From Algoriphagus sp. (GTDB lineage: Bacteria; Bacteroidota; Bacteroidia; Cytophagales; Cyclobacteriaceae), in NCBI GenBank assembly GCA_029945945.1, contig JAQSDM010000003.1:5192-50791 (forward strand): a stretch of 45,600 nucleotides of DNA. Direction: 5' to 3'. Position numbers and translations under genes: made by a program. The first letter of the stretch is position 1, and each line of letters begins with the position of its first letter. Under the pieces are notes generated by a model. That model saw only the letters and a program-made list of their open reading frames with translations, was not told where the DNA came from and did no database searches. Below are positions 16,109 through 25,835 of the stretch, piece after piece.

Positions 16109-17143
16109 TCACTCGAAGTTGACGTAAGTTTCCCATTTTTCTAATACGGAGCGGAAATCTTCAGGAAGCGGAGCTTCAAAAAATAGTTTCTCCTTAGTCA
16201 TCGGATGAATAAAGCCAAGTGACATGGCATGAAGTGCTTGTCTTGGCATCAGGTCAAAGCAGTTTTGCACAAACATTTTATATTTCGCAAACTGAGTCCC
16301 TTTTCGGATTTTATCTCCTCCGTACATCGCATCATTGAAAAGCGGATGTCCGAAATATTTCATATGGGCCCGAATTTGATGAGTTCGCCCGGTTTCAAGA
16401 TTGCATTGTACAAGCGAAACATATCGGAGTCTTTTCAAAACCTTCCAATGCGTGATCGCATGCTTTCCCTGACTTCCGTCCGGAAAAATATCCATCGCTT
16501 TCCGGTCTTTGGCACTTCTCCCGATGTGGCCAATGATGGTGCCTTCATCTTCTTCAGGTTCCCCCCAAACAAGTGCTAAATAGGTTCGCTCGATGGTATG
16601 GTGAAAAAACTGAGCAGCAAGTTTTGTCATGGTCTCCTCTTCTTTTGCAATCACCAATAGTCCGGATGTGTCCTTATCGATTCGATGCACCAATCCCGGT
16701 CTGCCGGTATTCCCTTTCATTTCCGGTAAATCCTGAAAATGATACACAAGCGCATTGGCCAAAGTTCCCGACCAATTCCCATGCGCCGGATGGACGACCA
16801 TTCCGGGAGGCTTGTTTACCACAAGCAGAAACTTATCCTCAAACAGGATATCAAGCGGAATATTCTCAGGGTAAACCTCCGTATCTCTTGGTGGCTTTTC
16901 CAGCAAAATCCGAATATCATCCTGAGGCTTTATTTTATAATTGGCCTTGGTGGGAAGTCCGTTTACCAGGACCGAACCTGCATCAATTGCAAGCTGAATC
17001 CGGTTCCGAGAGGCATTTGCAATTTTCTCAGTTAAAAATTTATCGATTCGAACAGATGATTGTCCTTTGTCGACCAGGATCCTGTGGTGCTCAAAAAGTT
17101 CGATTTCATCCTCATCAAAGTCATCTTCCGGTTTTGTATTCAT
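16109..17143 (-). CDS. RluA-family (RluD-type) 23S rRNA pseudouridine synthase
   Basis: This 344-aa protein has an N-terminal S4 RNA-binding domain (about residues 31-80, RIDKFLTEKIANASRNRIQLAI) and a catalytic pseudouridine synthase domain. The family motif HRIDKDTSGLLVIAK places the nucleophilic Asp at residue 156. The length and S4 domain fit RluD/RluC-type enzymes, which isomerise uridines in 23S rRNA; RluD acts on helix 69. An acidic extension precedes the S4 domain. It is transcribed divergently from the PLP enzyme gene, whose start is only 56 bp away. Exact target sites cannot be assigned from sequence, so no symbol is given. Confidence 0.93.
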   Translation of the reverse strand: MNTKPEDDFDEDEIELFEHHRILVDKGQSSVRIDKFLTEKIANASRNRIQLAIDAGSVLVNGLPTKANYKIKPQDDIRILLEKPPRDTEVYPENIPLDILFEDKFLLVVNKPPGMVVHPAHGNWSGTLANALVYHFQDLPEMKGNTGRPGLVHRIDKDTSGLLVIAKEEETMTKLAAQFFHHTIERTYLALVWGEPEEDEGTIIGHIGRSAKDRKAMDIFPDGSQGKHAITHWKVLKRLRYVSLVQCNLETGRTHQIRAHMKYFGHPLFNDAMYGGDKIRKGTQFAKYKMFVQNCFDLMPRQALHAMSLGFIHPMTKEKLFFEAPLPEDFRSVLEKWETYVNFE

Positions 17144-17199
17144 GCCACAAAAATAGGAGGATCCGCCTAACTTTGGTATTCTTTCCCGAATCCGGCCAA

Positions 17200-18117
17200 A
17201 TGCTTATCCCATCCACTATCCCAATTCAGTCTCTCGAGCATCCGCTTTTAGCATTGAAAAATATTGAATTGGCTATAATGAGACTGGATTTGATTCATCC
17301 GGGAGTATCGGGAAATAAATTTTTCAAACTCAAATACAATCTCGAACAAGCCAGGAAAGAAGGGAAAGATGCCCTTTTGACTTTCGGGGGGGCATATTCA
17401 AATCACATTTTTGCAACTGCCGAAGCGGCAAAAGCCGAAGGTTTTCAATCGATCGGAATCATCAGAGGCGAAAGAACAGATCCTCTCAATCCTACCCTCG
17501 CTCATGCTGAATCATTAGGGATGAAACTTCATTTTGTGGACCGAGAAACTTACAGAGGAAAGTCCGAGCCCAATTTTATCAACCATTTGGAAAATCTTTT
17601 TGGAGACTTTTACCTGATTCCGGAAGGTGGGACCAATGAATCCGCGATCAAAGGCACTCGGGAAATCATTGGGGAAGACGAAGACCAATTTTCACATTTG
17701 GCAGTCTCAATTGGAACCGGAGGAACCTTTGCGGGATTAGCGGGATCGATTTCTTCTACCCAGAAATTGATCGGATTTTCTTCTCTGAAAGGGGAATTTA
17801 TCCATTCAGAAATCGAACAATTACTTTCAGAAAGCCGAATCTTTTCCGAAGGTAGTTATCAGGTAAACAGCGAATACCATTTTGGAGGTTATGGAAAATA
17901 CAATCCCGAATTGATTGAGTTTATACAAGAGTTTTACGAAAATTTTGGAATCGTTTTAGACCCGATCTATACCGGAAAAATGGCTTTTGGAGTTTGGGAT
18001 CTGATAAAAAGGGATGGTTTTGAACCACAGAGCAAAATCCTTTTAATCCACACCGGAGGCCTGCAGGGGAATCTTGGATTTACGGAGAGGACAGGAATTA
18101 TACTGCCGGGTTCTTGA
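17200..18117 (+). CDS. ACC deaminase / D-cysteine desulfhydrase family PLP enzyme
   Basis: The protein has 305 residues from the ATG at 17200. The open frame continues far upstream, but that part is antisense to the rluD-like gene and has no family similarity, so the start is placed here. The fold-type II PLP lysine is K40 in HPGVSGNKFFKLKYNL. A TFGGAYSNHIFATA segment and the phosphate-binding SIGTGGTFAGLAG loop follow. The family covers 1-aminocyclopropane-1-carboxylate deaminases and D-cysteine desulfhydrases, which release ammonia from small amino acids. In Bacteroidota the substrate is usually unproven, and D-cysteine or a related D-amino acid is the safer guess. The 3' end overlaps the convergent AlbA_2-like gene by 20 bp. 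Confidence 0.9.
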   Translation: MLIPSTIPIQSLEHPLLALKNIELAIMRLDLIHPGVSGNKFFKLKYNLEQARKEGKDALLTFGGAYSNHIFATAEAAKAEGFQSIGIIRGERTDPLNPTLAHAESLGMKLHFVDRETYRGKSEPNFINHLENLFGDFYLIPEGGTNESAIKGTREIIGEDEDQFSHLAVSIGTGGTFAGLAGSISSTQKLIGFSSLKGEFIHSEIEQLLSESRIFSEGSYQVNSEYHFGGYGKYNPELIEFIQEFYENFGIVLDPIYTGKMAFGVWDLIKRDGFEPQSKILLIHTGGLQGNLGFTERTGIILPGS

Positions 18118-18742
18118 GTGTAAAATAATCTTCGGATTCCTGTGGATGAATTTGCAACACATTCGCAAGAACGAGTTTCACAAGAGTTTTGGAAGCCATA
18201 AAACGAGGCAAATTCGCTGCCTTTGAAAATTCTTTCAGCGTAATTTTGCCGGTTTCTTCAAGTGCTTTCATCAGGATCTCTTCCTTTCTCCCGTAGGTAA
18301 AAACAGTGTCTTTGGGAATTCTTCCTCGTCTCAGGATTTCCCAAACTTCCCGACTCGCCTGAACACTTCGATCGGCAACCCTTATAAAGGCCTGCTTCTT
18401 TTCGTTTTCTTTCAAGTAATGAGGTCGGGACGGGCTGATTGGAATTTTAAAAATGGCCACTCCCTTTTTTTCATTCAGCTTCAGGGTAAAAACTTCATAT
18501 TCCAAAGGAGGAAAAATCAACTCACGAATGGCTTTTTCCATGACGAATACTTCCTCCTCAATAAATCGCTGACCGCTTACTGTCCCGTCATCATCAACCC
18601 CAATCAATAAATCTCCGCCGGCAGTGTTGGCCAAAGCAATAAACTCCCGAACAATCTTTTCGGGATAGGATGCTTTTTTCTTGAACTCAATCTTCAGGCC
18701 TTCGCCTTTCGCTGCCAAGGCCCTGACATCCTGAAGGGTCAT
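18098..18742 (-). CDS. AlbA_2 (Schlafen-like) putative DNA-binding protein
   Basis: The AlbA_2/divergent AAA-4 domain occupies the first half: EFKKKASYPEKIVREFIALANTAGGDLLIGVDDDG is its core signature, with the E-F-K and G-G-x-L-x-I-G-V-x-D motifs. The C-terminal ~70 residues look like a winged helix (GKITLKEFSKAANLPRFMASKTLVKLV). Related proteins are thought to bind nucleic acid or act as transcription regulators. I chose the ATG at 18742 (MTLQDVRALAAKGEG) because family members begin about there. An upstream in-frame ATG at 18802 would overlap the uvrB coding end by 35 bp. It follows uvrB on the same strand and is probably co-transcribed, which hints at a stress or DNA-damage link without proving it. 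Confidence 0.85.
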   Translation of the reverse strand: MTLQDVRALAAKGEGLKIEFKKKASYPEKIVREFIALANTAGGDLLIGVDDDGTVSGQRFIEEEVFVMEKAIRELIFPPLEYEVFTLKLNEKKGVAIFKIPISPSRPHYLKENEKKQAFIRVADRSVQASREVWEILRRGRIPKDTVFTYGRKEEILMKALEETGKITLKEFSKAANLPRFMASKTLVKLVLANVLQIHPQESEDYFTLKNPAV

Positions 18743-18767
18743 TAAATCTCTGATTGAAAAATGAAAA

Positions 18768-20813
18768 CTATCTGCTTCCAGGACCTCTGTTAAGCTCTGC
18801 AAGTCTGTTTTTCTGTGCCTGCCACTCGTCCCGAAGCCTTGCCGCTTCCATGAAATTGAGCTCCTTGGCGGCTTTTTCCATGGACTTTTGAGTCTGTAGG
18901 ATTAGCTTTTCCAATTTATCTTTACTCAAATAAGCTACAACCGGATCTGCAGCCATGAAGCCTTCACCCGGCATTGGCTCTGCATACATCTTAGGGTTTT
19001 TCTTAGAATCCGCCACTTTGGTCTGACCCATGATTTTGTCTCTGGACTTCGTAATCGTGGTAGGAGTGATTCCATGTTTCTCATTATACTCCAACTGAAT
19101 TGCTCTTCTGCGCTTGGTTTCGTCAATCGCTGATTCCATGGAATGCGTGATTTTGTCAGCATACATGATCACTCGCCCATTCTGATTCCGGGCAGCCCGA
19201 CCAATTGTTTGCACAAGGCTTCTTTCATTTCGAAGGAAACCTTCCTTGTCAGCATCCAGAATAGCAACCAACGAAACCTCCGGTAAATCGAGCCCTTCTC
19301 TGAGTAAGTTTACTCCAACCAAAACGTCAAAAATACCAAGTCGTAATTCTCTCAGAATCTCAACGCGGTCAAGGGTTTTCACTTCCGAGTGAATATAACG
19401 GGACTTCACTCCCGCTCTTTCCAGGAATTTCTGAAGCTCCTCGGCCATTCTCTTCGTCAAGGTCGTAACCAAAACACGAGCATCCGTTTTGATGGTTTGG
19501 TCAATCTCTTCAAGCAAATCATCAATCTGATTTTGGCTTGGTCTCACTTCGATCGTAGGATCGAGCAAGCCTGTAGGACGGATAATTTGCTCCACCACTT
19601 CTCCTTCTGTCAAGGCAAGTTCGTAGTCAGCAGGCGTAGCAGAGACGTAAATGACCTGATTAACCATATTTTCAAACTCTTCAAATTTCAGAGGTCTGTT
19701 GTCGAGGGCTGAAGGAAGTCTGAATCCAAAATCCACCAAATTGACTTTTCTGGACCGGTCTCCACCCCACATCGCCCGAACCTGCGGGACAGTCACGTGA
19801 CTTTCGTCAATCACCAATAAGTAATCATCCGGGAAATAATCCATCAGACAGAATGGTCTCATCCCAGGTTGTCTCCGATCAAAATACCTGGAATAATTCT
19901 CCACTCCGGAGCAATACCCCAATTCTTTGATCATTTCAAGATCAAACTCGGTTCGTTCCTGAATTCGTTTTGCTTCCAGAAATTTCCCTTCTTTTTCGAA
20001 GAAATTGACTTGGGCCACCATGTCATCCTGAATTTCCTTCATCGCAGTTTCGATGAGATCTCTTCCGGTAACGAACAGATTCGCAGGGAAAATCGAGATG
20101 ATTTTCTCATCCGAAAGCTTCTTTCCAGTGATAGGATCGATCCGCTGAATTGCTTCGATTTCGTCTCCCCAGAAGAAGATCCGGTAACCAAAATCAGCAT
20201 ACGCCAGAAAAATATCGACCGTATCTCCTTTGACGCGGAAAGTGCCATGCGTCAAGTCAAACTGCGTCCGGCTGTACAGGATGTCCACCAACTTGAAAAG
20301 CAATTGATTTCTTCCAATACGGTCTCCCTCCTGAAGTTTGATTACATTTTTGGCAAACTCCTCCGGATTTCCGATACCATAAATGCAAGAAACAGAAGCC
20401 ACCACAATCACATCCCTTCGGCCTGTGAGCAAAGAAGACGAAGCGCTTAGCCGGAGTTTTTCGATCTCTTCATTGATAGAAAGATCCTTTTCTATATAGG
20501 TCCCGGAGCTGGGAATAAAAGCCTCCGGCTGGTAATAGTCGTAATAGGAGATGAAATATTCAACCGCATTTTCCGGGAAAAACTGCTTGAATTCGCCGTA
20601 TAATTGAGCGGCCAGCGTCTTGTTATGACTCAGCACCAAAGTAGGTTTCTGAGTTTGCTGGATAAGATTTGCAATGGTGAAAGTCTTACCCGAACCCGTC
20701 ACTCCAAGAAGTACCTGTGCCGGATCACCATTGTTTACACCCTCGACAAGCTTGGCAATAGCCTTAGGCTGATCGCCGGTAGGTTGATAATCTGAGGTAA
20801 GTTTAAATTCCAT
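18768..20813 (-). CDS. uvrB: Excinuclease ABC subunit B
   Basis: At 681 aa it is full length for UvrB. Visible features are Walker A (GVTGSGKTF) near residue 40, the DNA-gripping beta-hairpin ([12 protein letters not shown]), the DESH helicase motif, the motif VI region (QTIGRAARN), and a C-terminal UVR motif ([22 protein letters not shown]) that contacts UvrC or UvrA. UvrB verifies damage and hands DNA to UvrC in nucleotide excision repair. The ORF starts with [19 protein letters not shown], as expected for the family. The AlbA_2-like gene follows directly. No exact TAnnTTTG box is evident in the short upstream gap. Confidence 0.98.
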   Translation of the reverse strand: MEFKLTSDYQPTGDQPKAIAKLVEGVNNGDPAQVLLGVTGSGKTFTIANLIQQTQKPTLVLSHNKTLAAQLYGEFKQFFPENAVEYFISYYDYYQPEAFIPSSGTYIEKDLSINEEIEKLRLSASSSLLTGRRDVIVVASVSCIYGIGNPEEFAKNVIKLQEGDRIGRNQLLFKLVDILYSRTQFDLTHGTFRVKGDTVDIFLAYADFGYRIFFWGDEIEAIQRIDPITGKKLSDEKIISIFPANLFVTGRDLIETAMKEIQDDMVAQVNFFEKEGKFLEAKRIQERTEFDLEMIKELGYCSGVENYSRYFDRRQPGMRPFCLMDYFPDDYLLVIDESHVTVPQVRAMWGGDRSRKVNLVDFGFRLPSALDNRPLKFEEFENMVNQVIYVSATPADYELALTEGEVVEQIIRPTGLLDPTIEVRPSQNQIDDLLEEIDQTIKTDARVLVTTLTKRMAEELQKFLERAGVKSRYIHSEVKTLDRVEILRELRLGIFDVLVGVNLLREGLDLPEVSLVAILDADKEGFLRNERSLVQTIGRAARNQNGRVIMYADKITHSMESAIDETKRRRAIQLEYNEKHGITPTTITKSRDKIMGQTKVADSKKNPKMYAEPMPGEGFMAADPVVAYLSKDKLEKLILQTQKSMEKAAKELNFMEAARLRDEWQAQKNRLAELNRGPGSR

Positions 20814-20874
20814 TTGACTTGTCTTAAGTTACCAAACACACTCACCCTATATAAAAGTTTGTAAAACCGAAAAC

Positions 20875-22062
20875 TTACCTTTCAATTGGCTTGTGCTTAC
20901 CCACATTGTAATAGAGGTAATTAGTTCGGAGGATCAAAACCAGCATAATAGGGATCAGACTTGGGTGGAAAGATTCCCATCCCAATATCCAGAATACGAC
21001 TGCAGCATCTGCCATGATTAAAGCAAAAAGCAGGTATTGCCTCACCCAGGGTTTGATCGTCTTGGACAAAAGTGAAATGGCTAAAACCAAATGCCCTGGA
21101 AAAGCCCAAAGCAAATTCCAGTTCCACTTCGTCGCGGTATGCTCTGTTGCAAACCAAAGAAAGAAAACCACGATTCCCATGATGCCCAGAATCCCGAAGA
21201 AAGCCACATCAAATCCTATCAGGAGCTTTTTCTTCTTGAATCCAATGAAAGTAATTGCGGTAAAAAGAATAGCTACCACCCAGAAAATCCAATACGGATT
21301 GATCGCACTCATGCCAAATTCATTGTTCGGAAATTCTAAAATCACGCTGGATTCCTTCACGAAAGGCCGGGTAGGTCCATCTCCCTGGATTTCTGCTCTC
21401 GCAAAAGCAGCTTCCATGTAATCCGGCAAAAACTGCTCTTCCCGAGGGGTAGCGTCCCGATCAATGACAGATCCCAGTGCCAGGTCGATCCCCAAGTCTG
21501 CCCATGGCAATCTCAAGACATATTCATCAATCAGATTTCTGAAGGTCTTCTCATCTGCTTCTTTCAACTGATCATTCCAGATCAGTTTATCTCCCAAGGT
21601 GAGCTCCATCGCATCGCGAACCTTGGTTGCGCAGTTATTGAAAAAGAACTCGTAGCGATAATTTCTCCGCTCAGGAGAATAATTCACTTGAAGAAATTCA
21701 ACCAAAAATTGAGCTTGCTCGGTACTCAGATTCAGGACCTGCTCCCGGACGTTCCGCTGCTGATTGTGGTAATCTTCAATAAAATCAGCATACGTGCTTA
21801 CGCTGAGCATGTAGTCCAGTTTCCCTCCTGCAAATTTGCCGTAGAAATTGGGCGTGTTAAAATTGAACGTCCCGTAGTTGAAGACAAAATCCTGCCCCGT
21901 ATCCACATCCATCACCCGGATCGCACTATGACCAAAAGCGCTGTATAATTCCTCTCCGGGATCGCAGGTCAGGAGGCTTACCCGATAGTCCTGGGCTTGA
22001 ATTGAAGTTAAATAACTGAATATCAATAAAAAAAGGCTGAAAACTTTCTTTTTAAAACTCAT
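20875..22062 (-). CDS. DUF4105 membrane protein, Lnb-like lipoprotein N-acyltransferase candidate
   Basis: This 395-aa protein starts with a signal peptide (to about residue 23, SIQAQ). A periplasmic DUF4105 domain follows, with the conserved GHS (His45 in YSAFGHSAIRV) and NNCATKVRD (Cys144) motifs. About five membrane helices follow from about residue 260. DUF4105 proteins in Bacteroides include Lnb, reported as the lipoprotein N-acyltransferase of Bacteroidota, which lack Lnt. The His/Cys pair fits a thioester-type acyl transfer. The architecture (N-terminal periplasmic domain, C-terminal membrane part) agrees. It is divergent from the T9SS-exported protein, with 48 bp between start codons. 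Substrate specificity within the family is inferred. Confidence 0.85.
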   Translation of the reverse strand: MSFKKKVFSLFLLIFSYLTSIQAQDYRVSLLTCDPGEELYSAFGHSAIRVMDVDTGQDFVFNYGTFNFNTPNFYGKFAGGKLDYMLSVSTYADFIEDYHNQQRNVREQVLNLSTEQAQFLVEFLQVNYSPERRNYRYEFFFNNCATKVRDAMELTLGDKLIWNDQLKEADEKTFRNLIDEYVLRLPWADLGIDLALGSVIDRDATPREEQFLPDYMEAAFARAEIQGDGPTRPFVKESSVILEFPNNEFGMSAINPYWIFWVVAILFTAITFIGFKKKKLLIGFDVAFFGILGIMGIVVFFLWFATEHTATKWNWNLLWAFPGHLVLAISLLSKTIKPWVRQYLLFALIMADAAVVFWILGWESFHPSLIPIMLVLILRTNYLYYNVGKHKPIER

Positions 22063-22110
22063 AGGACTATATTGATAGGACTTTTTTTGAATCTTTTTTT
22101 AATAAACTTT

Positions 22111-24414
22111 ATGGGCATATCGACCGCCTTTTTGGCAATTTTTCGGAGCCGAATATACAGCATATTCCTGGCAGTTGTAATGAATTGCCTTTACCCGTAT
22201 TTCTCGAATTCTCAGGAAATCAACTCTTACAGAACCATCAATTCCGGTAATTTTTCCAACGTTTCTATATGGGAAATTTTCAATGGAAGCCTCTGGCAAC
22301 CTGCCATTACCAAACCGGGATCATCCAATGATATCTACATCAATCAAACTCATCTCCTCACTTTAAATACAAACGAGCAAGCAAAAAGTGTGTTTATCAA
22401 TGCGGAAACCGGAGCCGGCCAGAAACTGAATTTGAATAACTTTCAATTGGAGATTTATGGAAGCTTGCAAGCATTTTCCGGCGCAGCTCCGGGAGCGCCT
22501 TCCGGAACATGGAACAGCCAGAATTGGATTGGGAATTCTATCAACAGTCGGTTGGTTTTCAAAGGTACCTCCAGAATTATCATTCCTAATAACGCATGGA
22601 GCGGCTTCACCACAAACAGCAGATATTCGGTTGTTTTTGATCCGGGGAATGGCGTGGAATTAATTGTGGAAGAGCCTTTCAAAGCTCTCCGATTTACAGT
22701 TCAATCCGGCTCTGTGAGACAAAAATTGAATACAAGTTTGATCCCGGCCACCTGTGCTACTTTTTCATTCAATACTGAAACCGGAGTATATGGAGCGGGT
22801 CCCTTTGGGGATTTCATCATTGAATCAGGTGGTTCATTGGTGTCAGAATGCAATAATAACATTTTGGTAAGGTCAGTTTCGGGGAGTATTAGTGCCTCAC
22901 TCTTTGACCTTAAAACCGGGGGAGAATTGATTTTGGAAGGAACTACTCCAAGAATTGAAGCGGCAACTTATCAGTTGAATGGAAAAGTAATTTTCAGGGG
23001 TGGGTCAAGTTTAAAGACATTTCTCGCGGGGTCTTTTCCAGATGCCGGGTTAGTGAATTCAGTATATGATCTTGAAGTTCAAGGAACTCAAAATCTGACT
23101 TTACCATCCGAACTCTCCGTTTCCGGTGACCTCATCCAGAGCGGATCAGGCCAATTTCTTACTTCTGCTTCGCATCTGAAATTCATAGGAAGTGAAGATC
23201 AGGAAGTCATCGGGTTCTCACTTTCCCCACAAGATTTGACTTTGGATAAATCCGGAGGAACGCTAACATTAAATGAAAACCTCAACATACTTCGAAATCT
23301 GAATCTGGATGAAGGACGCATCGATTTCCAAGGGAAAAGTCTTTTTCTGAATTCGTCTTCTTCCGGAGGCTTAAATTACGAGGGAGGTTCATTGAAAAAC
23401 CTTTCCAGCTTCAACTATTTGAATATCCCGGGCACGTTCAATGCAACCAATGGGACTTTTCCTTTCGAAGACCGGTATCAGGGAGGTGTCAGAAAAGTCC
23501 AGCTTTTGGGAAATACGGCAGGAGGGAGTCTGACGATTAATTTCACAGAATATGATGGTGCGGAATACAATTCCGGATTTGTGGATACGGATGGCACTCC
23601 GATTTTGTATAGACTCTTTAGCTATTTCCAATTTTCAGGATTGGCTCCTTCTTCCAATCCGATTGAGTTACGGATTTCAGCAGCCCAATTAATCGTTGAT
23701 GAAGTTGATGATTTGAGAATTGTCGGAACTGGCTATGCTGCCCCGGGAAGCCATTTGCCCGGACTCGATCCGGTCGAACTTTGGGCAAGGCGTGGACTAA
23801 CCATCTCAGAACTAAGTGGGGTAAATTTCACAGTTGGAAGCTATAGAACTCTAAGTGTATTGCCCGTGGAATGGCTGGACGTTATGGCAAAGTATACACT
23901 TGATTTCCCTCAACTCAATTGGTCTGTAGCTCAGGAAAAAGACAATGAAAAATTTGAAGTTTACCGATCGGAGAATCCTGCGGAAACCTGGGAAAAAGTG
24001 GGTGAGGTCAAGAGTAAGGGCGATTCTGAGACGAAAGTTTCCTATGCCTTTTCAGATGAAAGTCTTACTCCTATGATGGACTGGTACTATCAGGTTAAGC
24101 AAATTGATTTAACAGGAAAATGGTCCTGGAGCAAAGTGGTTCTTTTAAAGTCCATTTCAGGCAGAGTTGACGAAAAGACTCTGATCTTCCCAAATCCTTA
24201 TTTTTCGGGATCTATCGGCCTGATCTTATCTGGAAATTTGGCAGCAAATGAAGTAATTGTCAGCATCTCCAGTTCAACGGGAGTTATCATCTCCACCCAG
24301 CTCCTAGAGAAAACCTCATTTCTGAATCAGTTGGAAAGCTTGAAATCCGGTCTCTACCTGATTCGATTCTCTTCTGCTGAGGAAAGCCAAACCATCCGAT
24401 GGGTCAAGCGGTAG
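22111..24414 (+). CDS. T9SS-exported hypothetical protein
   Basis: The protein has about 767 residues from the ATG at 22111. An upstream TTG at 22072 is open but would put poly-T-encoded residues before the signal peptide. Residues ~8-38 form the export signal (IYSIFLAVVMNCLYPYFSNSQ). The body is beta-rich, with repeated short Gly/Ser strands such as LNLNNFQLEIYGSLQAF, suggesting a beta-helix or adhesin-like passenger. A fibronectin-like segment (LPVEWLDVMAKY to WSWSKVVLL) and a C-terminal sorting domain with the FPNPYFSGS motif follow, ending SQTIRWVKR. It should be secreted by the type IX system and attached to the surface. The substrate or role is unknown. The segment before the sorting domain is similar in plan to that of the adhesin at the left edge. 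Confidence 0.85.
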   Translation: MGISTAFLAIFRSRIYSIFLAVVMNCLYPYFSNSQEINSYRTINSGNFSNVSIWEIFNGSLWQPAITKPGSSNDIYINQTHLLTLNTNEQAKSVFINAETGAGQKLNLNNFQLEIYGSLQAFSGAAPGAPSGTWNSQNWIGNSINSRLVFKGTSRIIIPNNAWSGFTTNSRYSVVFDPGNGVELIVEEPFKALRFTVQSGSVRQKLNTSLIPATCATFSFNTETGVYGAGPFGDFIIESGGSLVSECNNNILVRSVSGSISASLFDLKTGGELILEGTTPRIEAATYQLNGKVIFRGGSSLKTFLAGSFPDAGLVNSVYDLEVQGTQNLTLPSELSVSGDLIQSGSGQFLTSASHLKFIGSEDQEVIGFSLSPQDLTLDKSGGTLTLNENLNILRNLNLDEGRIDFQGKSLFLNSSSSGGLNYEGGSLKNLSSFNYLNIPGTFNATNGTFPFEDRYQGGVRKVQLLGNTAGGSLTINFTEYDGAEYNSGFVDTDGTPILYRLFSYFQFSGLAPSSNPIELRISAAQLIVDEVDDLRIVGTGYAAPGSHLPGLDPVELWARRGLTISELSGVNFTVGSYRTLSVLPVEWLDVMAKYTLDFPQLNWSVAQEKDNEKFEVYRSENPAETWEKVGEVKSKGDSETKVSYAFSDESLTPMMDWYYQVKQIDLTGKWSWSKVVLLKSISGRVDEKTLIFPNPYFSGSIGLILSGNLAANEVIVSISSSTGVIISTQLLEKTSFLNQLESLKSGLYLIRFSSAEESQTIRWVKR

Positions 24415-24454
24415 CAATTCATTTTTGAGAATTTTATAAGCTGAACAGGTCTTT

Positions 24455-24478
24455 CTTCCAATTTTTTTATCTTGGAAG
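24455..24478. promoter_or_regulatory. Inverted repeat upstream of GntP gene
   Basis: CTTCCAA (24455-24461) and TTGGAAG (24472-24478) form a 7-bp inverted repeat with a 10-base T-rich spacer, 20 bp before the permease ATG. It could be an operator or a 5' UTR hairpin. There is no U-run after it, so it is a poor terminator for the upstream gene. Confidence 0.35.
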
Positions 24479-24497
24479 CTTAACCCAAAACCAGCCT

Positions 24498-25811
24498 ATG
24501 ACCATCTTGCTCGTCTTGCTCAGTATTGCGATCCTTGTACTCCTGATCGTTTGGGCAAAGCTCAATCCTTTCCTTGCCTTTCTGATTGCGGCTATTTCCG
24601 CAGGATTTCTATTGGGTCTTCCTGCTGATCAGATCGCCAAATCAGTTCAGAAAGGAATGGGAAGTCTGTTGGGAGACCTGGTCATCGTGATCGTCATGGG
24701 CGCGATGCTTGGCAAGTTGGTTGCCGAGAGTGGTGCAGCTCAGCGAATCGCAGGCTTTTTGATGAAGATTTTTGGTGAAAAGTACATCACGTGGGCGATG
24801 GCTTTTACCGGTTTGATTGTCGGGATTCCCTTATTTTACAATGTTGGCTTTGTGCTTTTGGTCCCTTTGGCTTTCACCGTATCCTATCAATACAAGCTAT
24901 CGGCAGTTTATGTAGGAATTCCACTCTTGGCCGCACTTTCGGTCACTCATGGTTTTTTGCCTCCTCATCCATCGCCGGCAGCGTTGGTTGCACAGTTCGA
25001 TGCAAATATGGGATTGACGCTTTTCTATGGATTCCTGATCGCCATTCCAACCATCATGATAGCAGGGCCACTTTTCGCCACGCAACTTAAAAATGTCAAA
25101 GCGAATCCGCTGAAGACTTTTCAGGCAGAAATCAAACCTGAATCCGAACTTCCAGGAATTGGAAACAGCTTTTTCACAGCACTTTTACCGGTATTCCTTT
25201 TAGTGGGCACGACGGCCTTGAGCATCTATACTCCGAAGGAAAGTCCGATGGGACCTTTTGTCGCATTTATCTCCGATCCGGGAATAGTGATGTTGGTTTC
25301 GGTACTGGTTGGGACCTATACGCTTGGTTTGCGCAGAAAAATCAAGATGACTCAGCTGATGGATATTTATACCGTAGCTACCAAGGACATTGCGATGATT
25401 TTGCTGATCGTGGCCGGAGCTGGTGCATTGAAGCAGATATTTACCGATACAGGAGTGAGCCAAACCATTGCGGAAGGACTTCAAACCTGGGATATGCACC
25501 CGCTTATTCTCGCCTGGCTGATTACATCTATCATCCGGGTTTGTGTGGGTTCGGCAACAGTTGCCGGTCTGACAACTGCAGGCATCATCGCTCCGCTGGT
25601 TACTACGATGAATGTGGATCCAAATCTATTGGTACTTTCCATCGGTGCGGGAAGTCTGATGTTCTCTCACTTTAATGATGGAGGGTTTTGGATGTACAAG
25701 GAATTCTTCAACGTCAGTATCAAGGATACCATTAAAACCTGGTCTTTAATGGAAACCATCGTCGCTGTAATGGGACTGATTGGTGTGCTCATTTTGGATC
25801 TTTTTGTCTAA
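24498..25811 (+). CDS. GntP-family gluconate-type permease
   Basis: This 437-aa protein has about 12 hydrophobic membrane segments. The family is recognised from the N-terminal AKLNPFLAFLIAAISAGFLLGLP segment, the YNVGFVLLVPLAF segment, the PPHPSPAALV re-entrant motif near residue 155 and the C-terminal HFNDGGFWMYKEFF motif. GntP proteins import gluconate or related sugar acids and hydroxy-acids with protons at the inner membrane; some carry D-serine or other organic acids. The RidA gene follows 24 bp later on the same strand, indicating an operon. Pairing with RidA makes an amino-acid or hydroxy-acid substrate as likely as gluconate. Confidence 0.92.
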   Translation: MTILLVLLSIAILVLLIVWAKLNPFLAFLIAAISAGFLLGLPADQIAKSVQKGMGSLLGDLVIVIVMGAMLGKLVAESGAAQRIAGFLMKIFGEKYITWAMAFTGLIVGIPLFYNVGFVLLVPLAFTVSYQYKLSAVYVGIPLLAALSVTHGFLPPHPSPAALVAQFDANMGLTLFYGFLIAIPTIMIAGPLFATQLKNVKANPLKTFQAEIKPESELPGIGNSFFTALLPVFLLVGTTALSIYTPKESPMGPFVAFISDPGIVMLVSVLVGTYTLGLRRKIKMTQLMDIYTVATKDIAMILLIVAGAGALKQIFTDTGVSQTIAEGLQTWDMHPLILAWLITSIIRVCVGSATVAGLTTAGIIAPLVTTMNVDPNLLVLSIGAGSLMFSHFNDGGFWMYKEFFNVSIKDTIKTWSLMETIVAVMGLIGVLILDLFV

Positions 25812-25835
25812 TTTTCCTCCACAAATTCTAAACTC

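Noticed and set aside
16573..17199. N-terminal extension of the PLP enzyme frame by ~209 codons
   Set aside because: It is antisense to the RluD-type gene and shows no family similarity; the ATG at 17200 gives the usual length.
22072..22110. Upstream TTG start for the T9SS-exported protein
   Set aside because: It adds 13 residues from a T-rich stretch before an already good signal peptide beginning at ATG 22111.
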